A stretch of 35,549 bases of DNA from Clostridiaceae bacterium. GTDB lineage: Bacteria > Bacillota > Clostridia > Saccharofermentanales > DTU023. This document shows, piece after piece, positions 7,728-16,139 of the stretch. The notes under the pieces are model-generated. The model ran no database searches and had not been told where the DNA came from. It worked only from the letters and a program-made list of their open reading frames with translations. The translations under genes were made by a program, and so were the position numbers. Location: the NCBI GenBank assembly GCA_012799695.1, contig JAAZKT010000069.1, positions 1 to 35,549 of the forward strand, written 5' to 3'. The first letter of the stretch is position 1, and each line of letters starts with the position of its first letter.

Positions 7728-10304
7728 GTGAGAGTTATGTCATGGACTTTAACGGTTAACAACCAAACACATACGGTCAATGAGGACAAAAGGCTGATCG
7801 ATTTCTTGCGAGACGATCTCCTCCTGATGTCAGTCAAAGACGGTTGTAGCGAGGGCGCGTGCGGTACATGTTCCGTCATTGTGGATGGCAAACTTGTTAA
7901 GGCATGTGTCCAGAAAGTCTCGAGATTTGACGGTTGTTCCGTCACGACGGTGGAGGGCCTTTCTCTGAGAGAGAAGGAAGTCTACGTTTACGCGTTCGGC
8001 GAGGCGGGAGCCGTACAGTGCGGTTACTGCACACCCGGCATGGTGATCGCTGCCAAAGTACTACTCGACAAAAACCCGGATCCTACGCGCGAAGAGATCC
8101 AAAGAGCGCTCGTCGGGAATCTCTGTCGATGCACGGGATACAAGAAGATTTTCGAGGCGATCGAGCTCGCTGCAAGATTGTTGAGGACGGGAGAACCCGT
8201 CGAAGCGCTACCTGATAAAGCTTCGCTCAGCGATAGGTCGCATCGCATCGACGTCGCGGAGAAAGTGCTCGGGACGGGCAAGTTTCCCGACGACTACCGA
8301 TTCGAAGGTATGATCTACGGTCAGGCGCTACGTCCGAAATATCCGCGTGTCCGCATCGACCGCATCGATATCTCGAAAGCGTTGGAACATCCCGATTGCG
8401 TCACCGTACTGACAGCCGATGATGTACCGGAAAATAAGATCGGCCATATTGTGCAGGATTGGGACGTCATGATCCGCGAAGGCGATGTCACGCGCTTTGT
8501 CGGTGATGCCATCGCTCTTGTCGCGACGAATAAGCGTGAAAGCCTTCAGGAAGTGCTCGACTTGATCGAAGTCGAGTACACGGTGCTGACACCTGTGCTG
8601 GATCCGTTCGACGCGATGAAAGACGATGCCCCGAAGCTTCATCCCGGAGGCAATATCCTGTCGAATGAACACCTCGTGCGCGGTGACGCGCATAAGGCTG
8701 TCGCGGAAGCGGCATACACCGTTACGGAGACGTACAAAGTCTCATGGGAAGAGCATGCGTTCCTCGAGACGGAATGCGCCATCGCTTGGCCTTCCGATGA
8801 CGGCGGCGTCAATTTGATCACCGCCTCGCAGTCGATCTACGACGAACAGCGCGAAATTTCGAATATGCTGAAGATAGACCCGAGTAAGGTCCATGTCAGA
8901 TCGGGGTTAGTCGGCGGCGCTTTCGGCGGTCGTGAGGATATGAGCGTCCAGCACCATGCGGCTCTTCTCGCGTGGAAGACAGGGCGTTACGTCAACGTGA
9001 AGCTCGACCGCTACACGAGTACGCTCGTCCACACTAAACGCCACCCGATGACGATGACGATGACGACGGCTTGCGATGAAAACGGGCGACTGACGGCACT
9101 TATTGCGGACATCGTCGCCGATACGGGTGCTTACGCTTCGCTTGGCGGCCCCGTCACGCAGCGAGCCTGCACACACGCCGGAGGACCCTACAATTTCCAA
9201 AACATCGATATCAAAGGAAAGGCAGTCTATACGAACAACGTCGTTTCCGGCGCGTTCCGCGGTTTTGGTGTCACTCAGAGTTGCTACGCGTTCGAGTGCA
9301 ACCTTAACTTGCTCGCCGACAAAATGGGCATGGATCCGTGGGAGTTCCGTTATCTGAACGTAGTTCGCCCCGGCGATGTTTTGCCGAACGGACAGATTGT
9401 CGATGAAAGTTGCGGCTTGGCGGAGTGTCTCGAAGCAGTCCGCGATGCATACGAATCGAGTCCTTATGCCGGTATTGCATGCGGGTTCAAGAATAGCGGC
9501 ATCGGTGTCGGCTTGCCCGACTTCGGCCGCTGTACTCTGTCTGTCGAAAACGGAAAGATTCGCATCAGAACATCAGCGGCGTGTACCGGTCAGGGGATCG
9601 CGCAAGTGATGACGACGATCACGTGTCAGACGATCGGCTGTCGCCCTTCGGATACCGTCTTCGAAAAGCCGTTTACTGATCGCACGCCCGATGCAGGAAC
9701 GAGTACGGCGTCTAGGCAGACCTTGTTTACGGGTGAGGCGACGCGTCGGGCGGCGCTCGATCTGAAGAAGTCGCTCGATGAGGCGGGCGGAGAATTGGCG
9801 GCATTAGAAGGACGCGAGTTCTTCGGTGAATTCGGTCCGCCGACCGACCCTATGGGTTCACCTAAAGACAACCCTGTCAGCCATATCGGATACAGTTACG
9901 GTTGTGAAGTCGCGATCATCGATGAGAAGGGCAAACTCGAGAAGATGGTCGGAGCGTACGATCTCGGGACGCCGATCAACATTCAGGCCGTTGAAGGCCA
10001 GATTGAAGGCGGCTGTGTGATGAGTCTCGGTTACGCTTTGACGGAATACTTCGACAACGAGGGCGGCATTCCGAATTTCAAGCTCGGCACATATGGTCTG
10101 TTCCGTGCCAATCGCGTCCCGGAGATCGAGACCCGCATCGTGCGAGGTCCCGGCTACGTAGATCACGCATTCGGTGCACGCGGTGTCGGAGAGCTCGCCT
10201 GTGTGCCGATTGCACCGGCGGTTGCGCACGCTTATTACAGACTCGATGGCAAGATGAGGAAGAGCTTGCCCATGGAGGATACGTTCTACCGCAAAGCGAA
10301 ATAA
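7728..10304 (+). CDS. Selenium-dependent xanthine dehydrogenase-type molybdenum hydroxylase (fused 2x[2Fe-2S] and molybdopterin domains; XdhD-like)
   Basis: 858 aa; plant-type Fe-S motif CSEGACGTCSVIVDGKLVKAC, second cluster CGYCTPGM...GNLCRCTGY, molybdopterin-domain motifs GGAFGGRED, GAFRGFGVTQ, GARGVGE; context with ygfK and ssnA. Confidence 0.9.
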   Translation: MRVMSWTLTVNNQTHTVNEDKRLIDFLRDDLLLMSVKDGCSEGACGTCSVIVDGKLVKACVQKVSRFDGCSVTTVEGLSLREKEVYVYAFGEAGAVQCGYCTPGMVIAAKVLLDKNPDPTREEIQRALVGNLCRCTGYKKIFEAIELAARLLRTGEPVEALPDKASLSDRSHRIDVAEKVLGTGKFPDDYRFEGMIYGQALRPKYPRVRIDRIDISKALEHPDCVTVLTADDVPENKIGHIVQDWDVMIREGDVTRFVGDAIALVATNKRESLQEVLDLIEVEYTVLTPVLDPFDAMKDDAPKLHPGGNILSNEHLVRGDAHKAVAEAAYTVTETYKVSWEEHAFLETECAIAWPSDDGGVNLITASQSIYDEQREISNMLKIDPSKVHVRSGLVGGAFGGREDMSVQHHAALLAWKTGRYVNVKLDRYTSTLVHTKRHPMTMTMTTACDENGRLTALIADIVADTGAYASLGGPVTQRACTHAGGPYNFQNIDIKGKAVYTNNVVSGAFRGFGVTQSCYAFECNLNLLADKMGMDPWEFRYLNVVRPGDVLPNGQIVDESCGLAECLEAVRDAYESSPYAGIACGFKNSGIGVGLPDFGRCTLSVENGKIRIRTSAACTGQGIAQVMTTITCQTIGCRPSDTVFEKPFTDRTPDAGTSTASRQTLFTGEATRRAALDLKKSLDEAGGELAALEGREFFGEFGPPTDPMGSPKDNPVSHIGYSYGCEVAIIDEKGKLEKMVGAYDLGTPINIQAVEGQIEGGCVMSLGYALTEYFDNEGGIPNFKLGTYGLFRANRVPEIETRIVRGPGYVDHAFGARGVGELACVPIAPAVAHAYYRLDGKMRKSLPMEDTFYRKAK

Positions 10305-10337
10305 TAACCGAGTCTAAATTGTACGGAGGAGCGCTTA

Positions 10338-11360
10338 ATGGATTCGTCTAAGGATAATTGTTCAGTCCCGAGAGAAGAGTTGCCGCGCGCCTCCGCCGTA
10401 ATCGTCGCGTCGCGACCGTTGGAGCGACCCGAATCGGTGACAGTTCTTGGGGAGGATCAACAGGTCCTGCCCGCTTTACTCCGAATCGGCAGAATCAGCT
10501 TGATTGAGCGCTTGATCATCCGACTGCAGACGGTGGGGATTGCTCCGATCGTCGTGATTACCGGTTTCAAGAGCGGCAACTTGGAGAAACACCTTGTCAG
10601 AATGAACGTCGTCAGCCTCCATAATGATCATTGGAGCAGGACGACTTTGTTTGATGACGCGATCAAAGGGCTATCTTACATCGACAGAACATGTAGAGAC
10701 TGCGAGAAGATTTTTCTTATGACACCCATGATCCCGTCCGTCGACACATCGACATTGACGCGCCTTCTCTCTTCACCGTCAAGCGTCACCGTTCCCGTCT
10801 ACGAGGGGGAAAACGGCTTGCCGATTGTCTTTCGTAAAGATACCGTCCAGCAGCTCGCCCGAGCGGAAAAAGGTCATACGTTTGAGGAACTCATCGCTGC
10901 CGTTCCCGGGGCGGTCGAGCGGATCGCGCTCGACGATCGTGGGGTTTTGCCGGAGGCGCTACCGACGGATTTGTTCGAGGGTTGCGAGTCATGTCTGGAA
11001 GATGCGATGAAGTTGCCGATGCGCGTGCGCTTCAAACTCAGTCTCGCGCGCGAGAAAATCTTTTTCGGCCCTGGCCCCGCCGTGCTGTTACGTCTGATTG
11101 ACGAGACGGGATCGGTGCGCATGGCTTGTCAGCGGATGAAGCTCTCTTACAGTAAAGGATGGCAGATTCTGAATCTCCTCGAAGAACAGCTGGGCGAGAA
11201 TGTGATCGTCCGCAAACCGGGCGGTCAGGAAGGCGGTAGCAGTACCTTGACGGATACCGGTCGCGAGCTGCTGCGGCGATATGAACAATTCTCGGTCGAA
11301 ACGCAACAGCACGTCAACGATTTGTTCGAACAGTTATTTAAAGGATTTTTCGTGGAGTAG
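10338..11360 (+). CDS. Fusion of MobA/MocA-like (degenerate) nucleotidyltransferase domain with C-terminal ModE-type HTH domain
   Basis: 340 aa; N-terminus resembles a Rossmann-like NTP transferase (AVIVAS...LLRIGRISLIERLIIRLQTVGIAPIVVITGFKSGNLEKHL); C-terminus GPAVLLRLIDETGSVRMACQRMKLSYSKGWQILNLLEEQLGENVIVRKPGGQEGGSSTLTDTGRELLRRYEQF matches the ModE N-terminal DNA-binding domain; RBS ggagga. Confidence 0.8.
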   Translation: MDSSKDNCSVPREELPRASAVIVASRPLERPESVTVLGEDQQVLPALLRIGRISLIERLIIRLQTVGIAPIVVITGFKSGNLEKHLVRMNVVSLHNDHWSRTTLFDDAIKGLSYIDRTCRDCEKIFLMTPMIPSVDTSTLTRLLSSPSSVTVPVYEGENGLPIVFRKDTVQQLARAEKGHTFEELIAAVPGAVERIALDDRGVLPEALPTDLFEGCESCLEDAMKLPMRVRFKLSLAREKIFFGPGPAVLLRLIDETGSVRMACQRMKLSYSKGWQILNLLEEQLGENVIVRKPGGQEGGSSTLTDTGRELLRRYEQFSVETQQHVNDLFEQLFKGFFVE

Positions 11361-11441
11361 AAACGAAGATTTGAAATTATTATCCGAATCCCCCGCCTGT
11401 CGCGTCCGGGCGGTGATGCTAAGAAAGGTGAATGCGCCGTT

Positions 11442-13631
11442 GTGGGCAACTTGGTGATGACGAGAGAGATAACAAAGAAAACAAATCGAAAGCTTCAAAT
11501 TGTTATCGGCAGGACATGGTATGATGCGCCGCCTATTTTTTCATTGCGCGATGTTGTCATTCGCGGTAGCGAACAATATGGCGACAGACCCGCCGTTCGC
11601 TGGCGTGTCAGACCGCGTGATCATGAAATAGTGACGAAGTCTTACAGCGAACTGTCACGTGATGTCGCGCGTGTTCAGGCTTGGCTCGGCGAGCGGCTGC
11701 CAAGAGGCAGTCGTATCGCCTTAATAGGCGACAACAGTTATGCGTGGATGGTGACTTGGCTTGCTGTGGCTTCAGGGTTCGGTGTGATCGTGCCTCTCGA
11801 TCGACTGTTGCAGCCGCAGGAGCTTATTCCGTGCATTCAACGCAGTCAGACGGTCATGCTGATTTACGACTATGCCTGGCATCAACGCGTGGAATCGATG
11901 CTCGATGACTTTCCGTTATTGAAGTACCGAGCAGCTATGGATCGTGGACTGATGTCGGACGATGAAAGCATGGCATTCAGGGCGTGCATGGCTGAAGACG
12001 AGACGCTCTTGCTGCTTGACGACGCACTCGAGACACCTTTGGAAGACAGCACGGTGGCGACACATCTTCTCGAACCCGAAGACGTAGAAGACGATGCTGC
12101 GATTCTTTTCACATCAGGGACGAGTGCGACCTCCAAAGCGGTCATTTTGACGAACAAATCAATCACTGCCGACATTCGCGCGCTTCGCGGTTCCGTCTTT
12201 TTCGGCAAGTATTTCAAATCGCTTTCCATTCTCCCCCTGCACCACGCTTTTGAGAATACGTGCGGTTTTCTTACCGTGTTGTCGTTTGGCGGAACGATAC
12301 ATATCTATGATGGATTGCGGTACATCGGGAACAACTTTGCTGAACATAAGGTGCACTTGACGGTTGTCGTACCTGCTGTTCTGGATGCAATTCATCGCCG
12401 CGTAATCAATGAGGCACGGCGTACCGGGCAATTGAAGAAACTGCAGTTCGGTATGTTCGTGTCCACTTTGCTTTATAAGCTCGGCATCGACAGGCGACGC
12501 GTTCTAATGAAGGATGTCCTTGACAAGTTGGGTGGCAATCTCAAGTGGGTGATCTGCGGGGCGGCTCCCGTTGAACGCAGTACGCTCAAGTTTTTCCGCG
12601 CGATTGGCGTAGAAGTTTTGGCGGGTTATGGGTTGACGGAAGCGTCGCCGGTTGTCGGTGGCGGCAACACGAAGGTCAACCCGTTCGGCACGGTTGGTCA
12701 GCCGCTGTCAGGCGTAGAAGTCGCCATCGATAATGGCGGTAAGCGCGGTCAACCCGGCGAGATTCTCGTTCGCTCCGATATCATCATGAAAGGTTATTTG
12801 AACGATCCGGAGGCGACCGCGGAGGCAATTGACGGCGACGGATGGCTTCATACGGCTGATATCGGTTATTTCACAAGAAAAGATGGACTGATTATCACTG
12901 GGCGGAGCAAGTCGATGATCGTTCTTGCGAGCGGGAAAAAGGTGTTCCCGGAAGAACTGGAACTGTTGATCAATCGCCATGAGATCGTTCGCGATTCTCT
13001 CGTTTTCGGCCATGAGGGAGCTTCCGGAGATATTGTTATCACGGCGAAAATCGTGATCGATGAGAATAAATGGCGCAAATTACAAGGGGCAGAGGCGACG
13101 GAGGAAGACGTTGCGCGTTCGATCAAATCGATTATCGATGAAGTCAATCGAAATCTGCCCTCGTTCAAGAGCGTTCGCTCTTATTTCTATAGTTTCAAAG
13201 ATATGATTAAAACGACAACGCTTAAAGTGAGGCGTGGCGTTGAACTGCAGAAAATTGAAGAATTGTTCGCTAAGACAAAGATTTCATGGCAGACATTGCG
13301 TGGTCAGAACATTGACAGTTTCATTGAAAAATACGTTCACGGCGGCAGTGTGTTGCCCGCGGAGGATAAGGTTTCTCGAACGGCAGACCGAAAAATGCTC
13401 GTGGATATGCGTTCCGAACGGAGAGAGATGGAGCGCGCTCGACGCAAACTGCAGAAGAGACGCAATGAGCTCGAAAGGCGGAAGAAAGCCCTGCATATGC
13501 TTAGCGAGAAGTTGGAAGAGATGGAAGAACGCCTTGTTGCCGATGAATTGGCGTTTAAGGCGGAATTCAAGGATATATCGTCGTTCACAGGTGTGACGAC
13601 GATAGAAGTGCCTTCGACGTCGTCTTTCTAA
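11442..13631 (+). CDS. AMP-dependent synthetase/ligase (long-chain acyl-CoA synthetase-like) with C-terminal coiled coil
   Basis: 729 aa; ILFTSGTSATSKAVILTNKS (P-loop), YGLTEASPVV, GWLHTADIGYFTRKDGLIITGRSKSMIVLASGKKVFPEELE; Lys/Arg/Glu-rich coiled-coil-like tail. Start could be GTG 11442 or ATG 11457. Confidence 0.85.
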   Translation: MGNLVMTREITKKTNRKLQIVIGRTWYDAPPIFSLRDVVIRGSEQYGDRPAVRWRVRPRDHEIVTKSYSELSRDVARVQAWLGERLPRGSRIALIGDNSYAWMVTWLAVASGFGVIVPLDRLLQPQELIPCIQRSQTVMLIYDYAWHQRVESMLDDFPLLKYRAAMDRGLMSDDESMAFRACMAEDETLLLLDDALETPLEDSTVATHLLEPEDVEDDAAILFTSGTSATSKAVILTNKSITADIRALRGSVFFGKYFKSLSILPLHHAFENTCGFLTVLSFGGTIHIYDGLRYIGNNFAEHKVHLTVVVPAVLDAIHRRVINEARRTGQLKKLQFGMFVSTLLYKLGIDRRRVLMKDVLDKLGGNLKWVICGAAPVERSTLKFFRAIGVEVLAGYGLTEASPVVGGGNTKVNPFGTVGQPLSGVEVAIDNGGKRGQPGEILVRSDIIMKGYLNDPEATAEAIDGDGWLHTADIGYFTRKDGLIITGRSKSMIVLASGKKVFPEELELLINRHEIVRDSLVFGHEGASGDIVITAKIVIDENKWRKLQGAEATEEDVARSIKSIIDEVNRNLPSFKSVRSYFYSFKDMIKTTTLKVRRGVELQKIEELFAKTKISWQTLRGQNIDSFIEKYVHGGSVLPAEDKVSRTADRKMLVDMRSERREMERARRKLQKRRNELERRKKALHMLSEKLEEMEERLVADELAFKAEFKDISSFTGVTTIEVPSTSSF

Positions 13632-13667
13632 GGCACTTTACGGATAAAAGAAAAGAAGGAATTCACT

Positions 13668-14864
13668 ATGAAAAAGCATGTTTGGCTTATCAAAGCACCG
13701 GATGACAATCGCGATCCTTACTTGACGAATATGTGCAAGGATCAGCTCGAAAAAATTGAGAAAGAGCTCGGTTGTGAACTTGAGTTTACGGAAGATTTCG
13801 ATGTCTTCGCCGCTCAACCGCTGAGATTGTTCTATATCGGTTCAGGCGGTTCTGAGATGCTGTTCCGCGCGGTGTACGACAAAGTGGAAGGCCCGTATTA
13901 TCTTCTGACGCAGCGTGCGCACAACTCGCTCGCCGCTTCGATGGAGATTCTCTCGTTCCTCGGCGAGCAGGGTCGTAGCGGCGAAATCCTGCACGGCGAT
14001 CCAGATGAACTCGCTCGCCGTATTCGCATTCTGATGAGAGCCGTCGAAACGAAGGAGAAACTGAAGGGCATGCGTCTCGGTGTCACCGGCGAGTCCGATT
14101 GGCTCATCGGCGCTCCAGTCGATGGGGAACTTTTGCGCGAGCGGAGCGGGATGGAGCTTGTTCACGTTCCGATGTCGGAAATCTTTGCCGAGTGGGAAAA
14201 GCATACTTATGAGGACAATGAGTGGACGCTTCTCCTGAAAGGCTTGGGATACGACGAGGACGAGATGGAAAGAGCGCTCAATGTTTACGGCGCATGTCGA
14301 AGAATTGTTGATCGCTATGCGCTTGACGCGATCACTTTGCGCTGTTTCGATTTGCTTGAGCCGGCGTGCATTACCGGATGTCTCGCGCTCGGTATACTCA
14401 ACGCGGAAGGGATTTGGGCGGCGTGCGAGGGCGACAGCCGTTCGCTCGTTTCGATGGTCGTCATCGGAGAATTGACCGGGCAGCCCGTTTTCATGGCGAA
14501 CCCGTCGAGACTGTATCACGCCAAGAAAGAAATCGTATTTGCGCACTGTATCCTTCCGCTCGATATGACGGAGAAATACAAACTCACGACTCACTTTGAG
14601 AGCGGTCTCGGTATTTCGGTCGCGGCGGATCTTCCCGCTGACGCCTGCACGGTGTTCAAATGTCGCGAGGATTTCGAAACATACTTCGCGGCTGACGGGC
14701 GCATTCTCACCAGCATGCATGAAGGTAACTTGTGCCGCACGCAGATCTCACTCGAAATCCCGAAAGGACTCGATTATTTCACGACGAGACCGATCGCGAA
14801 CCACCATATGATCGTTCTTGGAAACTATGAAGAACTGGTCGACGAATTCTATCGACTGTTCTAG
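13668..14864 (+). CDS. L-fucose isomerase-like fold protein
   Basis: 398 aa; AACEGDSRSLVSMVVIGELTGQPVFMANPSR and ANHHMIVLGNY resemble fucose/arabinose isomerase-family C-terminal regions; RBS gaagga. Confidence 0.6.
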   Translation: MKKHVWLIKAPDDNRDPYLTNMCKDQLEKIEKELGCELEFTEDFDVFAAQPLRLFYIGSGGSEMLFRAVYDKVEGPYYLLTQRAHNSLAASMEILSFLGEQGRSGEILHGDPDELARRIRILMRAVETKEKLKGMRLGVTGESDWLIGAPVDGELLRERSGMELVHVPMSEIFAEWEKHTYEDNEWTLLLKGLGYDEDEMERALNVYGACRRIVDRYALDAITLRCFDLLEPACITGCLALGILNAEGIWAACEGDSRSLVSMVVIGELTGQPVFMANPSRLYHAKKEIVFAHCILPLDMTEKYKLTTHFESGLGISVAADLPADACTVFKCREDFETYFAADGRILTSMHEGNLCRTQISLEIPKGLDYFTTRPIANHHMIVLGNYEELVDEFYRLF

Positions 14865-14883
14865 GGAAAACATTTAAACAGTT

Positions 14884-14961
14884 AAAGCGGCGACGTTGAA
14901 CTTTTTTCCAGTTAGGGAAGAAAATACTTTTCGACGAAAAGATTCGACCGTTGCCGCTTTT
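14884..14961. terminator. Possible bidirectional terminator/long inverted repeat between convergent genes
   Basis: AAAGCGGC(g)ACG ... CGttGCCGCTTT arms flanking ~50 nt with inner CTTTTCgacGAAAAG hairpin; lies between convergent CDSs. Confidence 0.45.
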
Positions 14962-16018
14962 ATGATTCACGGGGCGGCATTTTGTTCGAGTTGTCAGTTG
15001 ATAAGCCGAAATAGCTGTTCTGTCGCTCCAGATTCAAAAAATACTCCTCTTTTGTCTCAGCGTGAAATTCGTAGACGAGATAGTCGGGCTTGATTCGGTC
15101 GAGGATCGGCTGAAGTCCAGGTATCACCCAAACGGCGTGTTCGTCAATCTTTGCGACGTGTTCGTAGCTCAATCGAAAACGGTCGTAGTAGTCGAGAGAC
15201 GATCGATTCACTTTTCCATACGTCCTCGTCTCCGAAGCACAAAACTGTTCGACGAAGGCGCCCGTCATCGACTGATGAAGGTGGACAGCCCGTATGTGAG
15301 GCAGCAGCTCTTCATGCTCGTCGAGGACGCGATGAATCCAAGCGACGGCGTCCGCCGGTGTTCGTATGGACGTGTCGGCGTTCAGCAAATGTCCGAGATC
15401 GAGCGCAAACCCCTTTTGTTCGTATTCAATACCGTTAAACAAGGTTTTCGTCAGGGAAGCGTCGCGAAAATTCAATCCGGGCCACCACAAGTTTTCCATG
15501 AGGAATTTGAATTTATAAGGGTTGCCGCGCGCTGCCTTTTCTTCCGCTCGACCGTTCGTGTCGAAGAGCGCGTTTACGAGTTTCACGGACTCCTCTATGA
15601 CAGTTGCGTCGTCGAACTGGAAACGATAGTCATACGCTTCGTCGACAGCGACTTGTGAGACGTGAAAGACGACATACTCTACATCGAGTATATGCGCGTA
15701 TTCAAGTGCTTTACGGAGGTATTCGATGTAAGCTTCTTTCGACTCGCCCTGATAGAAGTTCGTCCAAGTCGCCCGATCGCCAAACTCGTCGTCGAGTCGG
15801 GCGTAATCTTCAAGCCAATAATTCATCCAATCGGCATAAAAGGGGAGATGCAGCCCGGTCACGGCATCGCTCGGAAAGCGTTCTTCCACCTTCCGATCGC
15901 ACCAGATCACTTCAAAGCCGTCAAGGTGAAAACGCCGGAGCATCCGGCGCTGTTGTTCGGGTGTTCCGATCCAGTCGATGCGATCACGAACATCGGGAAA
16001 ACTGAGAAGTCTCTTCAT
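14960..16018 (-). CDS. Xylose isomerase-like TIM barrel / sugar phosphate isomerase-epimerase family protein
   Basis: 352 aa; GFEVIWCDRK, YAHILDVEYVVFHVSQV, FLMENLWWPGLNF, GFALDLGHLLNAD, HIRAVHLHQSM pattern typical of the AP_endonuc_2 superfamily. Confidence 0.65.
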   Translation of the reverse strand: MKRLLSFPDVRDRIDWIGTPEQQRRMLRRFHLDGFEVIWCDRKVEERFPSDAVTGLHLPFYADWMNYWLEDYARLDDEFGDRATWTNFYQGESKEAYIEYLRKALEYAHILDVEYVVFHVSQVAVDEAYDYRFQFDDATVIEESVKLVNALFDTNGRAEEKAARGNPYKFKFLMENLWWPGLNFRDASLTKTLFNGIEYEQKGFALDLGHLLNADTSIRTPADAVAWIHRVLDEHEELLPHIRAVHLHQSMTGAFVEQFCASETRTYGKVNRSSLDYYDRFRLSYEHVAKIDEHAVWVIPGLQPILDRIKPDYLVYEFHAETKEEYFLNLERQNSYFGLSTDNSNKMPPRES

Positions 16019-16139
16019 GCTTTTATTCTATCATTCAGGTGCCGATATGTTATGATAGGCAAAAGAGACAACCTGTAAAAACGGGTTCTCTCATTTCTCG
16101 TGCTCAAATCTAGCTGTTCGATAAGGGGGTAATGATTGG

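Noticed and set aside
7728-10304. Selenocysteine (in-frame UGA) in the Se-dependent hydroxylase
   Set aside because: The ORF is continuous without internal TGA; enzymes of this type use a labile selenium ligand rather than selenocysteine.
13842-14720. 292-aa minus-strand ORF opposite the fucose-isomerase-like gene
   Set aside because: Antisense shadow ORF; low-complexity-like composition and no recognisable domain.
15062-15658. 198-aa plus-strand ORF opposite the TIM-barrel gene
   Set aside because: Antisense to a convincing TIM-barrel protein; no domain signature.
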